Below, in pieces: positions 1-5,517 of a stretch of DNA of 5,517 nt; the first letter of the stretch is position 1; the number at the start of each line of letters is the position of its first letter. This DNA is from Gammaproteobacteria bacterium (GTDB lineage: Bacteria > Pseudomonadota > Gammaproteobacteria > HTCC5015), in assembly GCA_020630145.1 (NCBI GenBank), contig JAHDBX010000145.1:1-5517 (forward strand), in the 5' to 3' direction. The translations under genes and the position numbers were made by a program. The notes beneath the pieces are model-generated. The model ran no database searches, was not told where the DNA came from, and was given only the letters and a program-made list of their open reading frames with translations.

Positions 1-2547
1 CTTCTCTTCAGCTTTTGCAACGGGTACTGGCTTTTCGTCAGTTTTAGGTTTGTCTACTGAAGCCGTTTCTATTTTTTCTACCTTGGGCGGTTTCACGGCT
101 TCAATCGGCTTTTTAGCATCCGCAGCTTTGGCAGGTGTATCACTCTGTGCTGTTGAACTTGGCTCAGGTTTAGCATTTTGTGTAGCTGTTGCAGCAGGCG
201 TTTCTGCTTTTGTTTGCTTCACTGTCTCGCTAGGCTTCTCTGCTGTTTTTGCTTTAGGTGCTGTTTCAGCTTCGGCCTGTTTCTCATCTACTTTGCTTTG
301 AGTAGGCTTAGCAGTATTATTATCTAGTTTTTGGTTGCTATGCTCGTTCTGCTTGTTCTGAGTTTGAGGCTTGCTTTGCTTGTCAGCAGAAGACTCTGCG
401 CTTTTATCTTGTTTAGCTGCTGCATTATTATTTGAAGGCGCTTTATTGGCAGCTGGTTTATTATTTTCTGAAGATGCTTGCTTATTGTTAGGCTGCTTAT
501 TGGCAGTTTTATTGCCAATATTATCTGTTTTGGCCTTATCAGCATTTGGAGCCGCTGTATTGCCATTGGCATCAGCATTTTTATTTCTGTCACCAGAACG
601 GTTACGGTTCCTATTACGATTGTTGCGATTGTTGCGTTTTGGCTTATTGGTCTCGTGCTCACTATCGTTCTGTTTGCTATCAACAACTTTTTCTTCGTGC
701 TTGTTTTGCTTTTCTTTATTGTTTCGGTTTTGTTGATTGCTTCTAGAGCGGTTGTTTTGCTCATTACGATTACTACTGCCGGAACGGTTGTTTCGGTTAT
801 TGTTGTTACGGTTTCTATTGTTACGGTTGTTGTTATTACGTTTTGCTTGTTTTTTTTGCGCAGGCTTGGTTGAACCATCACCAAACAAAGCGATTAATAT
901 ACGTTTTAATAAACCTACTTTGTTTTTGTTTGGGGCAGGCCTACCAGGGCCAATATTCTTAACAGCAGGCTCTTCTTTGCGGCTTTTTTGCTTTTCTTCG
1001 CTGCTAGCGTAGCTTTGTGGCTCAACGGCTTTGGCCATTTCATAGCTTGGAGCGGCATCTGTCTCATTTGTATCATTAACGCGGAAGCGTTCAACATGGT
1101 AGTGAGGCGTTTCCATGTCTACATTAGGTATTAATACAATATCTACAGAATTGCGTGACTCGATATCGTTAATCGATTCTCGTTTTTCGTTCATTAGGAA
1201 TGTCGCAACGGATGTAGGGACTTGCGAAACCACTTTGCCCGTGTTTTCTTTCATTGCTTCTTCTTCTACTATACGCAATACAGATAGAGCTAGTGACTCA
1301 ACACCACGGATAGTGCCATGTCCTTCGCAACGAGGGCAAACCATTTGGCTTGACTCGCCTAATGATGGGCGCAAGCGTTGACGAGACATTTCCAGTAAAC
1401 CGAACTGTGATATACGTCCAACTTGTACTCGAGCGCGATCAATTTGTAATGCATCACGTACCCGGTTTTCTACATCGCGTTGATGCTTGTTACTGTTCAT
1501 GTCGATGAAGTCGATAACAACTAAGCCACCCAAATCACGAATACGTAATTGGCGTGCTATTTCATCAGCCGCTTCAAGATTGGTATTAAATGCGGTGTCT
1601 TCAATGTCAGTACCTTTAGTTGCTCTGGCAGAGTTAATATCAATTGCCGTCATTGCTTCTGTGTGATCAATAACTATTGAGCCACCTGAGGGTAGGGTAA
1701 CTTCACGGTTAAAGGCTGATTCTATTTGTGATTCTATTTGGAAACGACTAAATAATGGAATTTTATCTTCGTACATCTTCAGTTTACGCGCATCGTTTGG
1801 CATAACCTGATTCATGAAGTTTTGTGCTTGGGTGAATATAGATTCTTCATCGATTAAGATTTCACCAATATCTGCACGATAGTGGTCGCGTAGGGCGCGA
1901 ATAATGACATTACTTTCTTGGTAGATTAAAAACGGTGCATCACGTTTTTCACTGGCTTCGCTAATAACGCCCCAAAGTTGCAGAAGGTAGTCTAAATCCC
2001 ATTGTAGTTCTTCAGCTGAACGACCAACACCTGCTGTACGAACAATAACGCCCGTATCCTTCGGTATTTCAATTTGAGCCAAAGCTTCGCGTATTTCAGC
2101 GCGTTCATCAGCAGCAATGCGTCTAGATACACCGCCAGCGCGGCCATCTGTAGGCATAAGTACTAAGTAACGACCCGCTAGGCTAATTTTGGTAGTAAGA
2201 GCCGCACCTTTGTTGCCACGCTCTTCTTTTTCTACTTGTATAAGTAATTCTTGTCCAGACTTTATTGCTTTGCGTAAATCAATGCGGCCACGTTCGTCAA
2301 TTGACCCCGGTGCGCAATAATCTTTAGATATTTCTTTAGCCGGTAAAAAGCCGTGTCTTTCAGCGCCATAATCAACGAATACAGCTTCTAAACTGGGTTC
2401 AACGCGAGTGACTTTAGCTTTGTATATATTAGATTTTTTTTGTTCTTTGGAAGGGGTTTCTATATCAAGGTCGCCTAGACGTTGCCCGTCGACCATAGCA
2501 ACACGCAATTCTTCTTGCTGTGTGCCGTTAATTAGCATTCTTTTCAT
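1..2547 (-). CDS. rne: Ribonuclease E, N-terminal 849 residues (3' end off the window)
   Basis: Endoribonuclease that starts most mRNA decay, matures rRNA and tRNA, and scaffolds the degradosome at the inner membrane. The frame is open from the ATG at 2545-2547 to the left edge. The protein starts MKRMLING and follows E. coli RNase E closely. The S1 RNA-binding domain is at about residues 36-125, with Phe57, Phe67 and Lys113 (E. coli Lys112). The 5'-monophosphate sensor motif VRTAGVGRS lies near residue 170. The DNase I-like catalytic site has Asp303 (AIDINSAR) and Asp346 (VVIDFIDM). The Zn-link CPRC has Cys404 and Cys407. Catalytic-half residues are therefore intact. After about residue 530 the protein becomes disordered: an amphipathic helix (544-556), Arg/Asn-rich blocks (569-609, 637-656), then an A/K/P/E/T-rich tail. 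Its length and early numbering distinguish it from the shorter RNase G. PNPase- and enolase-binding motifs, if present, were not recognised and may lie off the edge. An SD (AGGA) sits 6 nt upstream of the start. It is divergent from rluC, as in E. coli. Confidence 0.97.
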   Translation of the reverse strand, partial: MKRMLINGTQQEELRVAMVDGQRLGDLDIETPSKEQKKSNIYKAKVTRVEPSLEAVFVDYGAERHGFLPAKEISKDYCAPGSIDERGRIDLRKAIKSGQELLIQVEKEERGNKGAALTTKISLAGRYLVLMPTDGRAGGVSRRIAADERAEIREALAQIEIPKDTGVIVRTAGVGRSAEELQWDLDYLLQLWGVISEASEKRDAPFLIYQESNVIIRALRDHYRADIGEILIDEESIFTQAQNFMNQVMPNDARKLKMYEDKIPLFSRFQIESQIESAFNREVTLPSGGSIVIDHTEAMTAIDINSARATKGTDIEDTAFNTNLEAADEIARQLRIRDLGGLVVIDFIDMNSNKHQRDVENRVRDALQIDRARVQVGRISQFGLLEMSRQRLRPSLGESSQMVCPRCEGHGTIRGVESLALSVLRIVEEEAMKENTGKVVSQVPTSVATFLMNEKRESINDIESRNSVDIVLIPNVDMETPHYHVERFRVNDTNETDAAPSYEMAKAVEPQSYASSEEKQKSRKEEPAVKNIGPGRPAPNKNKVGLLKRILIALFGDGSTKPAQKKQAKRNNNNRNNRNRNNNNRNNRSGSSNRNEQNNRSRSNQQNRNNKEKQNKHEEKVVDSKQNDSEHETNKPKRNNRNNRNRNRNRSGDRNKNADANGNTAAPNADKAKTDNIGNKTANKQPNNKQASSENNKPAANKAPSNNNAAAKQDKSAESSADKQSKPQTQNKQNEHSNQKLDNNTAKPTQSKVDEKQAEAETAPKAKTAEKPSETVKQTKAETPAATATQNAKPEPSSTAQSDTPAKAADAKKPIEAVKPPKVEKIETASVDKPKTDEKPVPVAKAEEK
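580..639 (-). repeat. Arg/Asn-rich low-complexity block 2 in the RNase E tail
   Basis: Residues about 637-656 form a second basic cluster ([20 protein letters not shown]), separated from block 1 by a charged K/E/Q/D/H-rich linker of about 27 residues. Two basic clusters after the membrane helix resemble the two arginine-rich RNA-binding regions of the E. coli enzyme, although here they sit much closer together. The function is inferred from position and composition. Confidence 0.7.
721..843 (-). repeat. Arg/Asn-rich low-complexity block 1 in the RNase E tail
   Basis: Residues about 569-609 of RNase E are built almost only from Asn, Arg, Ser and Gln, with short RNN and RN units repeated irregularly. 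At the DNA level this is a run of AAC/AAT and CGT codons, seen on the plus strand as GTT/ATT/ACG triplets. The position matches the first arginine-rich RNA-binding segment of E. coli RNase E. Binding of RNA is likely by analogy. Trinucleotide repeats like this are prone to in-frame length variation. Confidence 0.75.
880..918 (-). other. Amphipathic membrane-targeting helix of RNase E
   Basis: Residues 544-556 of the rne product read [13 protein letters not shown], the only strongly hydrophobic stretch in an otherwise charged, disordered C-terminal half. It lies just after the catalytic half, where E. coli RNase E carries its amphipathic membrane-targeting segment (segment A, ending in a similar ALFSGG motif). 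By that parallel it should tether the degradosome to the inner membrane. The position and pattern are seen; the function is inferred. Confidence 0.75.
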
Positions 2548-2550
2548 TGT

Positions 2551-2570
2551 GTATCCTAAATTGTGGATAC
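2551..2570 (-). promoter_or_regulatory. Hairpin sequestering the rne Shine-Dalgarno
   Basis: A perfect 6-bp inverted repeat, gtatcc at 2551-2556 and ggatac at 2565-2570, encloses an 8-nt loop. In the rne mRNA the downstream arm contains the GGA of the Shine-Dalgarno AGGA (2554-2557), which lies 6 nt before the ATG. Folding would therefore cover the ribosome site. The pairing is seen directly; a role in translational control is inferred. Confidence 0.6.
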
Positions 2571-2634
2571 CCAAGAACTACTGATCACGTATGTCTATTC
2601 GGTACGTATTACCTTTGAGTCTATACGCGAGGTG

Positions 2635-2650
2635 TTATGCTATTGCATAA
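2635..2650 (-). promoter_or_regulatory. Small hairpin in the rne leader
   Basis: A perfect 6-bp inverted repeat with a 4-nt loop, ttatgc at 2635-2640 and gcataa at 2645-2650. It is AT-rich and weak alone, but lies in the series of stem-loops between the rne promoter and the rne start. No U-tract follows it in the rne direction, so it does not look like a terminator. Confidence 0.4.
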
Positions 2651-2675
2651 TATGTTTTTAATTTGTCACTTTAAT

Positions 2676-2698
2676 GGTACCGCTGCTTCAGCAGTACC
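2676..2698 (-). promoter_or_regulatory. Bulged stem-loop in the rne leader
   Basis: Two stacked stems, ggta/tacc (2676-2679 with 2695-2698) and ctgc/gcag (2683-2686 with 2691-2694), are interrupted by a 3-nt one-sided bulge (2680-2682) and closed by a tetraloop (2687-2690). In the mRNA sense the loop is UGAA and the bulge CGG. A compact, bulged hairpin in an rne leader is the kind of element RNase E recognises in the E. coli leader (hp2). Equivalence is an inference only. Confidence 0.5.
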
Positions 2699-2727
2699 TG
2701 AAATAAATTCAAATATTCAGTAAATTC

Positions 2728-2778
2728 TTAGGTATCGTGTATGTTTAACCGTTTCTCATCTGTTTAACGGCTACCTAA
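2728..2778 (-). promoter_or_regulatory. Large two-part stem-loop in the rne leader
   Basis: A perfect 7-bp outer stem, ttaggta (2728-2734) with tacctaa (2772-2778), encloses an inner 5-bp stem, ccgtt (2749-2753) with aacgg (2766-2770). On one side the stems are nearly coaxial (1-nt gap); on the other a 14-nt single-stranded stretch separates them. The inner loop is 12 nt. An 8-nt direct repeat, tgtttaac, occurs at 2742-2749 and 2761-2768, so two alternative registers exist. The arrangement suggests a folded RNA rather than a DNA operator. Confidence 0.5.
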
Positions 2779-2908
2779 TGGACAGTGGTGTCAGCACCGG
2801 CCCTCATTAATAATTTCGCAACTTATTGAATTTTAAGGGGAAAATAAATAAAATGATTACCGCCTTGGCGAATAATGCTAATGTTCCCAGTTAAAAAGCC
2901 TGTTTCTA

Positions 2909-2935
2909 TTGCTATTTACCCATACACTATAGCAA
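2909..2935. repeat. 7-bp inverted repeat over the rne -10 box and start site
   Basis: ttgctat at 2909-2915 and atagcaa at 2929-2935 are perfect inverted copies separated by 13 bp. One arm covers most of the predicted rne -10 box and the other lies just downstream of the predicted start site. Because the start site falls between the arms, the repeat could not fold within the rne transcript from this promoter, so if functional it would act as a DNA site such as an operator. No known operator consensus was recognised. Confidence 0.35.
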
Positions 2936-2954
2936 CCTTATGCGCATACAGCAA
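2926..2954 (-). promoter_or_regulatory. Predicted sigma-70 extended -10 promoter for rne
   Basis: Read on the minus strand, a -35 box TTGCTG (2949-2954) is followed by a 17-nt spacer and a -10 box TATAGT (2926-2931), preceded by TG one base upstream (TGCTATAGT, the extended -10 form). The -35 matches only the TTG half of the consensus, as is common with extended -10 promoters. Predicted start near 2919-2920 gives a leader of about 372 nt, close to the E. coli rne leader. A second, perfect minus-strand TATAAT lies at 2965-2970 but lacks a -35 at usable spacing. Confidence 0.55.
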
Positions 2955-3011
2955 TCGATCTCTAATTATATTAAAAAACAATGACATAGAATTGGTATTC
3001 ATTAAAAAATC

Positions 3012-4010
3012 ATGACGCTTATTACCGATAAAACCTTCTCTAAAGTGCAGTATGTAACCATTGATGAGAACCGTCATGACCAGCGCATTGATAATTTTCT
3101 ATTGTTTATGTTGAAAAGCGTGCCTAAGTCACATGTTTATCGTATTTTGCGAAAAGGTGAGGTGAGGGTAAATAAGAAGCGCATTAAAGCCAACTATCGA
3201 TTGCAGCAAGGGGATGTGTTACGTGTACCGCCTATACGCGTTGCTGAGCGCCAAAACCATGTATTACAAGTTGATGAAAAAATAAAGCGCTTAATTCGGC
3301 AGCTTTGCAAAGGTATTCTGTATCAAGATGATAATCTTATTATTATAAACAAGCCTGACGGCCTGGCTGTGCATAGCGGTACGAATGTGCCCTTTGGTCT
3401 GATAGAAGTACTGAAAAGTGACTTCACTTTAAAAGATGTGCCTGAGGCAAGTACTTTTTATGATGCGAGAGAGCATCTGGAGTTAGTCCATCGCCTAGAT
3501 CAAGGTACGAGTGGTTGCTTAATGATCGCTAAAAATAGAAAGTCATTATTGAATTTACAAGCCATTGTTAAGGCTAGAGATATAGAGAAACATTATATTT
3601 GCTTGTTGAAAGGCAATATCGCTAAGGATCATTTTACTGTTAATGCCGCTCTTCTGGCCGATGTAGAGATTAGTGGTGAAAAGATGGTGGTTGTCGATAA
3701 TGAGCAAGGCAAATCATCTATATCGGAGTTTACAGTTCTACAGCGCTTCAATGATAGCACCTTGGTTAAGGTTAATTTAATTACGGGTCGTAAACATCAA
3801 ATACGTGTGCATACTCGTCACATTGGGCACGCTATAATTGGTGATCAAAAGTATGGCGATAAAAATGTAAATGCTATCTATAAAGAAAAAGGTTTGAAAC
3901 GCTTATTTTTACATGCACAATCATTACTTGTGCCAACAACAGAGAAAAAAATATGCGTTCAAGCTGAATTACCAGATAATTTAGCAGTCGTATTAAAAAA
4001 ATTAACATAA
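3012..4010 (+). CDS. rluC: 23S rRNA pseudouridine synthase RluC
   Basis: Converts uridines of 23S rRNA to pseudouridine; the E. coli enzyme acts at 955, 2504 and 2580 near the peptidyl transferase centre. The N-terminal S4 RNA-binding domain spans about residues 23-85 (QRIDNFL, VPKSHVYRILRKGEVRVNKKRIK, near identical to E. coli RluC). The RluA-family catalytic domain follows, with INKPDGLAVHSG (113-123), the catalytic Asp163 in HRLDQGTSG, and TGRKHQIRVHTRHIGH (258-273). The length of 332 residues compares with 319 in E. coli; the excess is mainly an insertion of about 12 residues at 134-152 just before the HRLD motif. The ATG is the only plausible start: an in-frame TAA lies 9 nt upstream (3003-3005), and the next Met is inside S4. 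No Shine-Dalgarno is visible. It is divergent from rne, as in E. coli and Pseudomonas, and first gene of an rluC-HAD-sppA operon. Confidence 0.96.
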   Translation: MTLITDKTFSKVQYVTIDENRHDQRIDNFLLFMLKSVPKSHVYRILRKGEVRVNKKRIKANYRLQQGDVLRVPPIRVAERQNHVLQVDEKIKRLIRQLCKGILYQDDNLIIINKPDGLAVHSGTNVPFGLIEVLKSDFTLKDVPEASTFYDAREHLELVHRLDQGTSGCLMIAKNRKSLLNLQAIVKARDIEKHYICLLKGNIAKDHFTVNAALLADVEISGEKMVVVDNEQGKSSISEFTVLQRFNDSTLVKVNLITGRKHQIRVHTRHIGHAIIGDQKYGDKNVNAIYKEKGLKRLFLHAQSLLVPTTEKKICVQAELPDNLAVVLKKLT

Positions 4011-4027
4011 GTACAAAGAGGTTCACT

Positions 4028-4705
4028 ATGGCATGTAAGTGCCTAATATTTGATTGGGATGGCACATTAATCGATTCTGCCGCTCGTATAGTCGCTTGTT
4101 TACGCAGTGCTGCTGCAGAAATGCATTTACCTGATTTATCGGATGATAAACTACGCTATGTAATTGGTTTATCCTTAAATGCCGCGGTTGATTTTTTGTA
4201 TGCTGATCATGAAGTTGATTTAGAGACGAGGCAGCAATATGGACAAGCCTATAAAGATCACTTTTTGTACAAAAACAAAGATCCTGTTGTACTTTTTGAT
4301 GAAGTAGAAAACATGCTGCGTGATTGGCAACAACAAGGCTACCTGCTTGCAGTTGCAACAGGTAAAAGCCGTGTTGGTTTGCAACGGGATTTTAATGAAT
4401 TTAATTTAGCCTCATACTTTGATGTAACAAAAACGGCTGATGAAACAGCGTCTAAACCTGACCCACTTATGCTACGAGAAATTTTACTCGAGTTAGATTT
4501 GAAAGCTGATGAAGCAATGATGATTGGTGATACAAGTTTTGATATTAGTATGGGACAGGCTATAAATATGCCTACAGTAGGTTTGGCACAAGGTGCACAC
4601 CCAAAAGATACCTTGGCAAAAAGCAAACCCGATGTGTTGTTAGATAGCATTGGTATGTTGCCTAATTGGTTGGCGGAAAAAAATACACTTTTAAGGAGTT
4701 CCTAG
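4028..4705 (+). CDS. HAD-IA family hydrolase (phosphoglycolate phosphatase-like)
   Basis: Mg2+-dependent phosphatase of the haloacid dehalogenase superfamily, 225 residues, predicted cytosolic. All four HAD motifs are visible: motif I DWDGTLID with nucleophile Asp9 and acid/base Asp11; motif II Thr111 (VATGKS); motif III Lys143 (SKPDP); motif IV GDTSFD with Asp168 and Asp172. The segment between motifs I and II (about residues 16-90) is a helical C1 cap, as in Gph and PGMB. The closest recognised relatives are the HAD proteins encoded between rluC and sppA in Pseudomonas, whose substrate I do not know. True phosphoglycolate phosphatase or a broader house-cleaning phosphatase are both possible, so no gene symbol is given. 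It starts 17 bp after rluC, with a Shine-Dalgarno AAGAGG (4016-4021) 6 nt before the ATG, so it is very likely co-transcribed with rluC. Confidence 0.93.
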   Translation: MACKCLIFDWDGTLIDSAARIVACLRSAAAEMHLPDLSDDKLRYVIGLSLNAAVDFLYADHEVDLETRQQYGQAYKDHFLYKNKDPVVLFDEVENMLRDWQQQGYLLAVATGKSRVGLQRDFNEFNLASYFDVTKTADETASKPDPLMLREILLELDLKADEAMMIGDTSFDISMGQAINMPTVGLAQGAHPKDTLAKSKPDVLLDSIGMLPNWLAEKNTLLRSS

Positions 4706-4707
4706 TG
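4693..4707 (+). promoter_or_regulatory. Strong SD and overlapping stop/start joining the HAD gene to sppA
   Basis: A near-perfect Shine-Dalgarno AAGGAG (4693-4698) lies inside the last codons of the HAD gene. Six nucleotides later the sequence TAGTG makes the HAD stop TAG (4703-4705) share its G with the sppA start GTG (4705-4707). This decides the sppA start and points to translational coupling between the two genes. Confidence 0.85.
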
Positions 4708-5517
4708 GAAGAAAACAATGATCGCAATATAGTCGAGCAAGCAGGTAGTGAGCAGGCTAGCAAGGCTGTGAATACTCGTGATGATGTGATTAATAAGGTG
4801 GCTATGGCCGCTATTGTTGAGCAACGTAAAGCGCGCCGATGGAGTATCTTGTGGAAAACACTGACGTTTGTTTATATTACCTTCTTTTTATTTACGTTGA
4901 TTGGTTTGGCCGGTGCAAGTAAAGGTTTTGTAAGTAATGCAGTAAAAAAAGGCAAAGAAGGTAAGCATACGGCTGTCATTGATTTAAATGGCGTTATAGC
5001 CAGTAACAGTTATGCAAGTGCTGACATCATGATTAAAGGCTTGCAGCGAGCTTTTAAAGATAAAGATACGGCTGGTGTTATTTTACGTATTAATAGTCCA
5101 GGTGGTAGTCCTGTTCAATCTGCACAGATATACGACGAAATGCAACGATTACGGCTTAAATACCCAGGTATTCCATTGCATGCTGTTATAGATGATATTG
5201 GCGCTTCAGGCGGTTATTTTGTTGCCGCAGGCGCAGAAAAAATATATGCAAATAAAGCCAGTTTAGTTGGGTCAATTGGTGTCATTATGGGGGGCTTTGG
5301 TTTTGTTGATACTATGAAAAAGCTAGGGGTTGAGCGACGTGTTTTAACAGCCGGAGAAAGTAAAGCATTAGCGGATCCTTTTTCGCCAGAAAATAAAGAG
5401 ACAACAGCACATTTAAAAGCCATGTTAAATGAAGTGCATCAGCAATTTATTACTGCCGTTAAAACTGGACGAGCCGGTAAATTGGTGGATGATACCTCTA
5501 TTTTTAGTGGCTTAATT
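4705..5517 (+). CDS. sppA: Signal peptide peptidase SppA, 36-kDa type (3' end off the window)
   Basis: Membrane-anchored serine protease of the S49 family that degrades cleaved signal peptides and membrane-protein fragments. 271 residues are present and the frame is open to the right edge. A polar N-tail of about 46 residues ends in a basic RKARRW patch. One transmembrane segment follows (about 48-70, LWKTLTFVYITFFLFTLIGL), so the rest should lie in the periplasm. Strand motif VIDLNGVI (91-98) opens the protease fold; LRINSPGGSP (127-136) is the oxyanion-region motif. The predicted nucleophile is Ser168 (DDIGASGG) and the general base Lys220 (TAGESK). Their 52-residue spacing equals that of Ser147/Lys199 in Bacillus subtilis SppA and indicates the short, single-domain form, not the 67-kDa E. 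coli form with tandem domains. It begins with GTG, overlaps the HAD stop by one base, and has a strong SD. Confidence 0.94.
   Translation, partial: MEENNDRNIVEQAGSEQASKAVNTRDDVINKVAMAAIVEQRKARRWSILWKTLTFVYITFFLFTLIGLAGASKGFVSNAVKKGKEGKHTAVIDLNGVIASNSYASADIMIKGLQRAFKDKDTAGVILRINSPGGSPVQSAQIYDEMQRLRLKYPGIPLHAVIDDIGASGGYFVAAGAEKIYANKASLVGSIGVIMGGFGFVDTMKKLGVERRVLTAGESKALADPFSPENKETTAHLKAMLNEVHQQFITAVKTGRAGKLVDDTSIFSGLI

Larger units (their letters stand above)
2548..2919 (-). promoter_or_regulatory. Long structured 5' leader of rne (predicted)
   Basis: About 370 nt separate the best predicted rne transcription start from the rne ATG, with no plausible gene between. The stretch holds at least four inverted repeats able to form hairpins in the rne mRNA: 2728-2778, 2676-2698, 2635-2650 and 2551-2570. 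In E. coli the rne mRNA has a leader of about 361 nt whose hairpins let RNase E cleave and limit its own mRNA (the rne5 element of gammaproteobacteria). The similar length, location and multi-hairpin layout support an equivalent autoregulatory leader here. I could not match individual hairpins to hp1, hp2 or hp3 by sequence. Confidence 0.6.

Noticed and set aside
50..301. Plus-strand open frame, hydrophobic and Ala/Ser/Val-rich
   Set aside because: Antisense of the A/K/P/E/T-rich RNase E tail, where complementary codons give a hydrophobic product by composition; no SD or family resemblance.
577..849. Possible CRISPR or DNA tandem repeat array from the repeated GTT/ACG triplets
   Set aside because: No regular repeat-spacer unit; the pattern is fully explained by Asn and Arg codons in the open rne frame.
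371..873. Overlapping plus-strand frames that look like membrane proteins
   Set aside because: Leu/Val/Ile arise from the complement of Asn, Arg, Lys and Gln codons in the R/N-rich region of rne; several frames are open at once, as expected for biased sequence.
324..884. Minus-strand open frame of 186 codons, Thr/Ile/Lys-rich
   Set aside because: Frame-shifted reading of the rne low-complexity tail; the true frame is open throughout and carries the helix and Arg blocks.
1115..1381. Plus-strand open frame of 88 codons
   Set aside because: Lies antisense to the well-conserved Zn-link and small-domain region of RNase E; no recognisable product.
2856..2876. Inverted repeat atta-c-cgcc-tt-ggcg-aa-taat
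   Set aside because: The core loop would be only 2 nt and the outer arms need an internal loop; no U-tract in either direction, so not a terminator. Possibly a minor leader hairpin but too weak to list.
2965..2970. Perfect minus-strand TATAAT as an alternative rne promoter
   Set aside because: No -35-like hexamer at 16-18 nt spacing, and the surrounding DNA is very AT-rich, so a chance match is likely.
4026..4650. Two minus-strand open frames opposite the HAD gene
   Set aside because: Antisense to intact HAD motifs I-IV; no SD or known domain.
5214..5423. Minus-strand open frame opposite sppA
   Set aside because: Antisense to the SppA active-site region; a chance open frame.

Overview
The window is a chromosomal housekeeping segment from a gammaproteobacterium with moderately AT-rich DNA. 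Two lines of evidence support this. The RNase E catalytic half aligns with the E. coli enzyme almost residue for residue (Phe57, Phe67, Asp303, Asp346, Cys404 and Cys407 fall at the same numbers). The gene order rne | rluC - HAD phosphatase - sppA is the one I know from Pseudomonas and related non-enteric gammaproteobacteria. The R/N-rich RNase E tail and AT-rich codon use would fit a marine or low-GC member of that group, but I cannot name a genus.

Layout: (1) 1-2547, minus strand: rne (RNase E), start codon to residue 849, with the C-terminus off the left edge. The catalytic half is complete. It is followed by a short amphipathic membrane-anchor-like helix, two Arg/Asn-rich blocks and a long disordered A/K/P/E/T-rich tail. 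(2) 2548-3011: a 464-bp divergent intergenic region. Most of it reads as a long structured rne leader, about 370 nt from a good extended -10 promoter at 2926-2954 to the rne ATG. It has several inverted repeats, the last of which buries the rne Shine-Dalgarno. This fits the known feedback control of rne through its 5' UTR. (3) 3012-4010, plus strand: rluC (23S rRNA pseudouridine synthase). (4) 4028-4705: a HAD-IA hydrolase of the Gph-like group. (5) 4705-5517: sppA (36-kDa-type membrane signal peptide peptidase), cut by the right edge.

The three plus-strand genes form a tight operon with gaps of 17 bp and then a 1-bp stop/start overlap. The rne/rluC pair links mRNA decay and rRNA processing with rRNA modification. 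The HAD and SppA proteins have no known direct functional tie to these and appear to be conserved neighbours. I see no mobile element, CRISPR, tRNA or foreign island. The part most worth a second look is the rne leader and its SD-sequestering hairpin. I found no evidence for a wholly new system.
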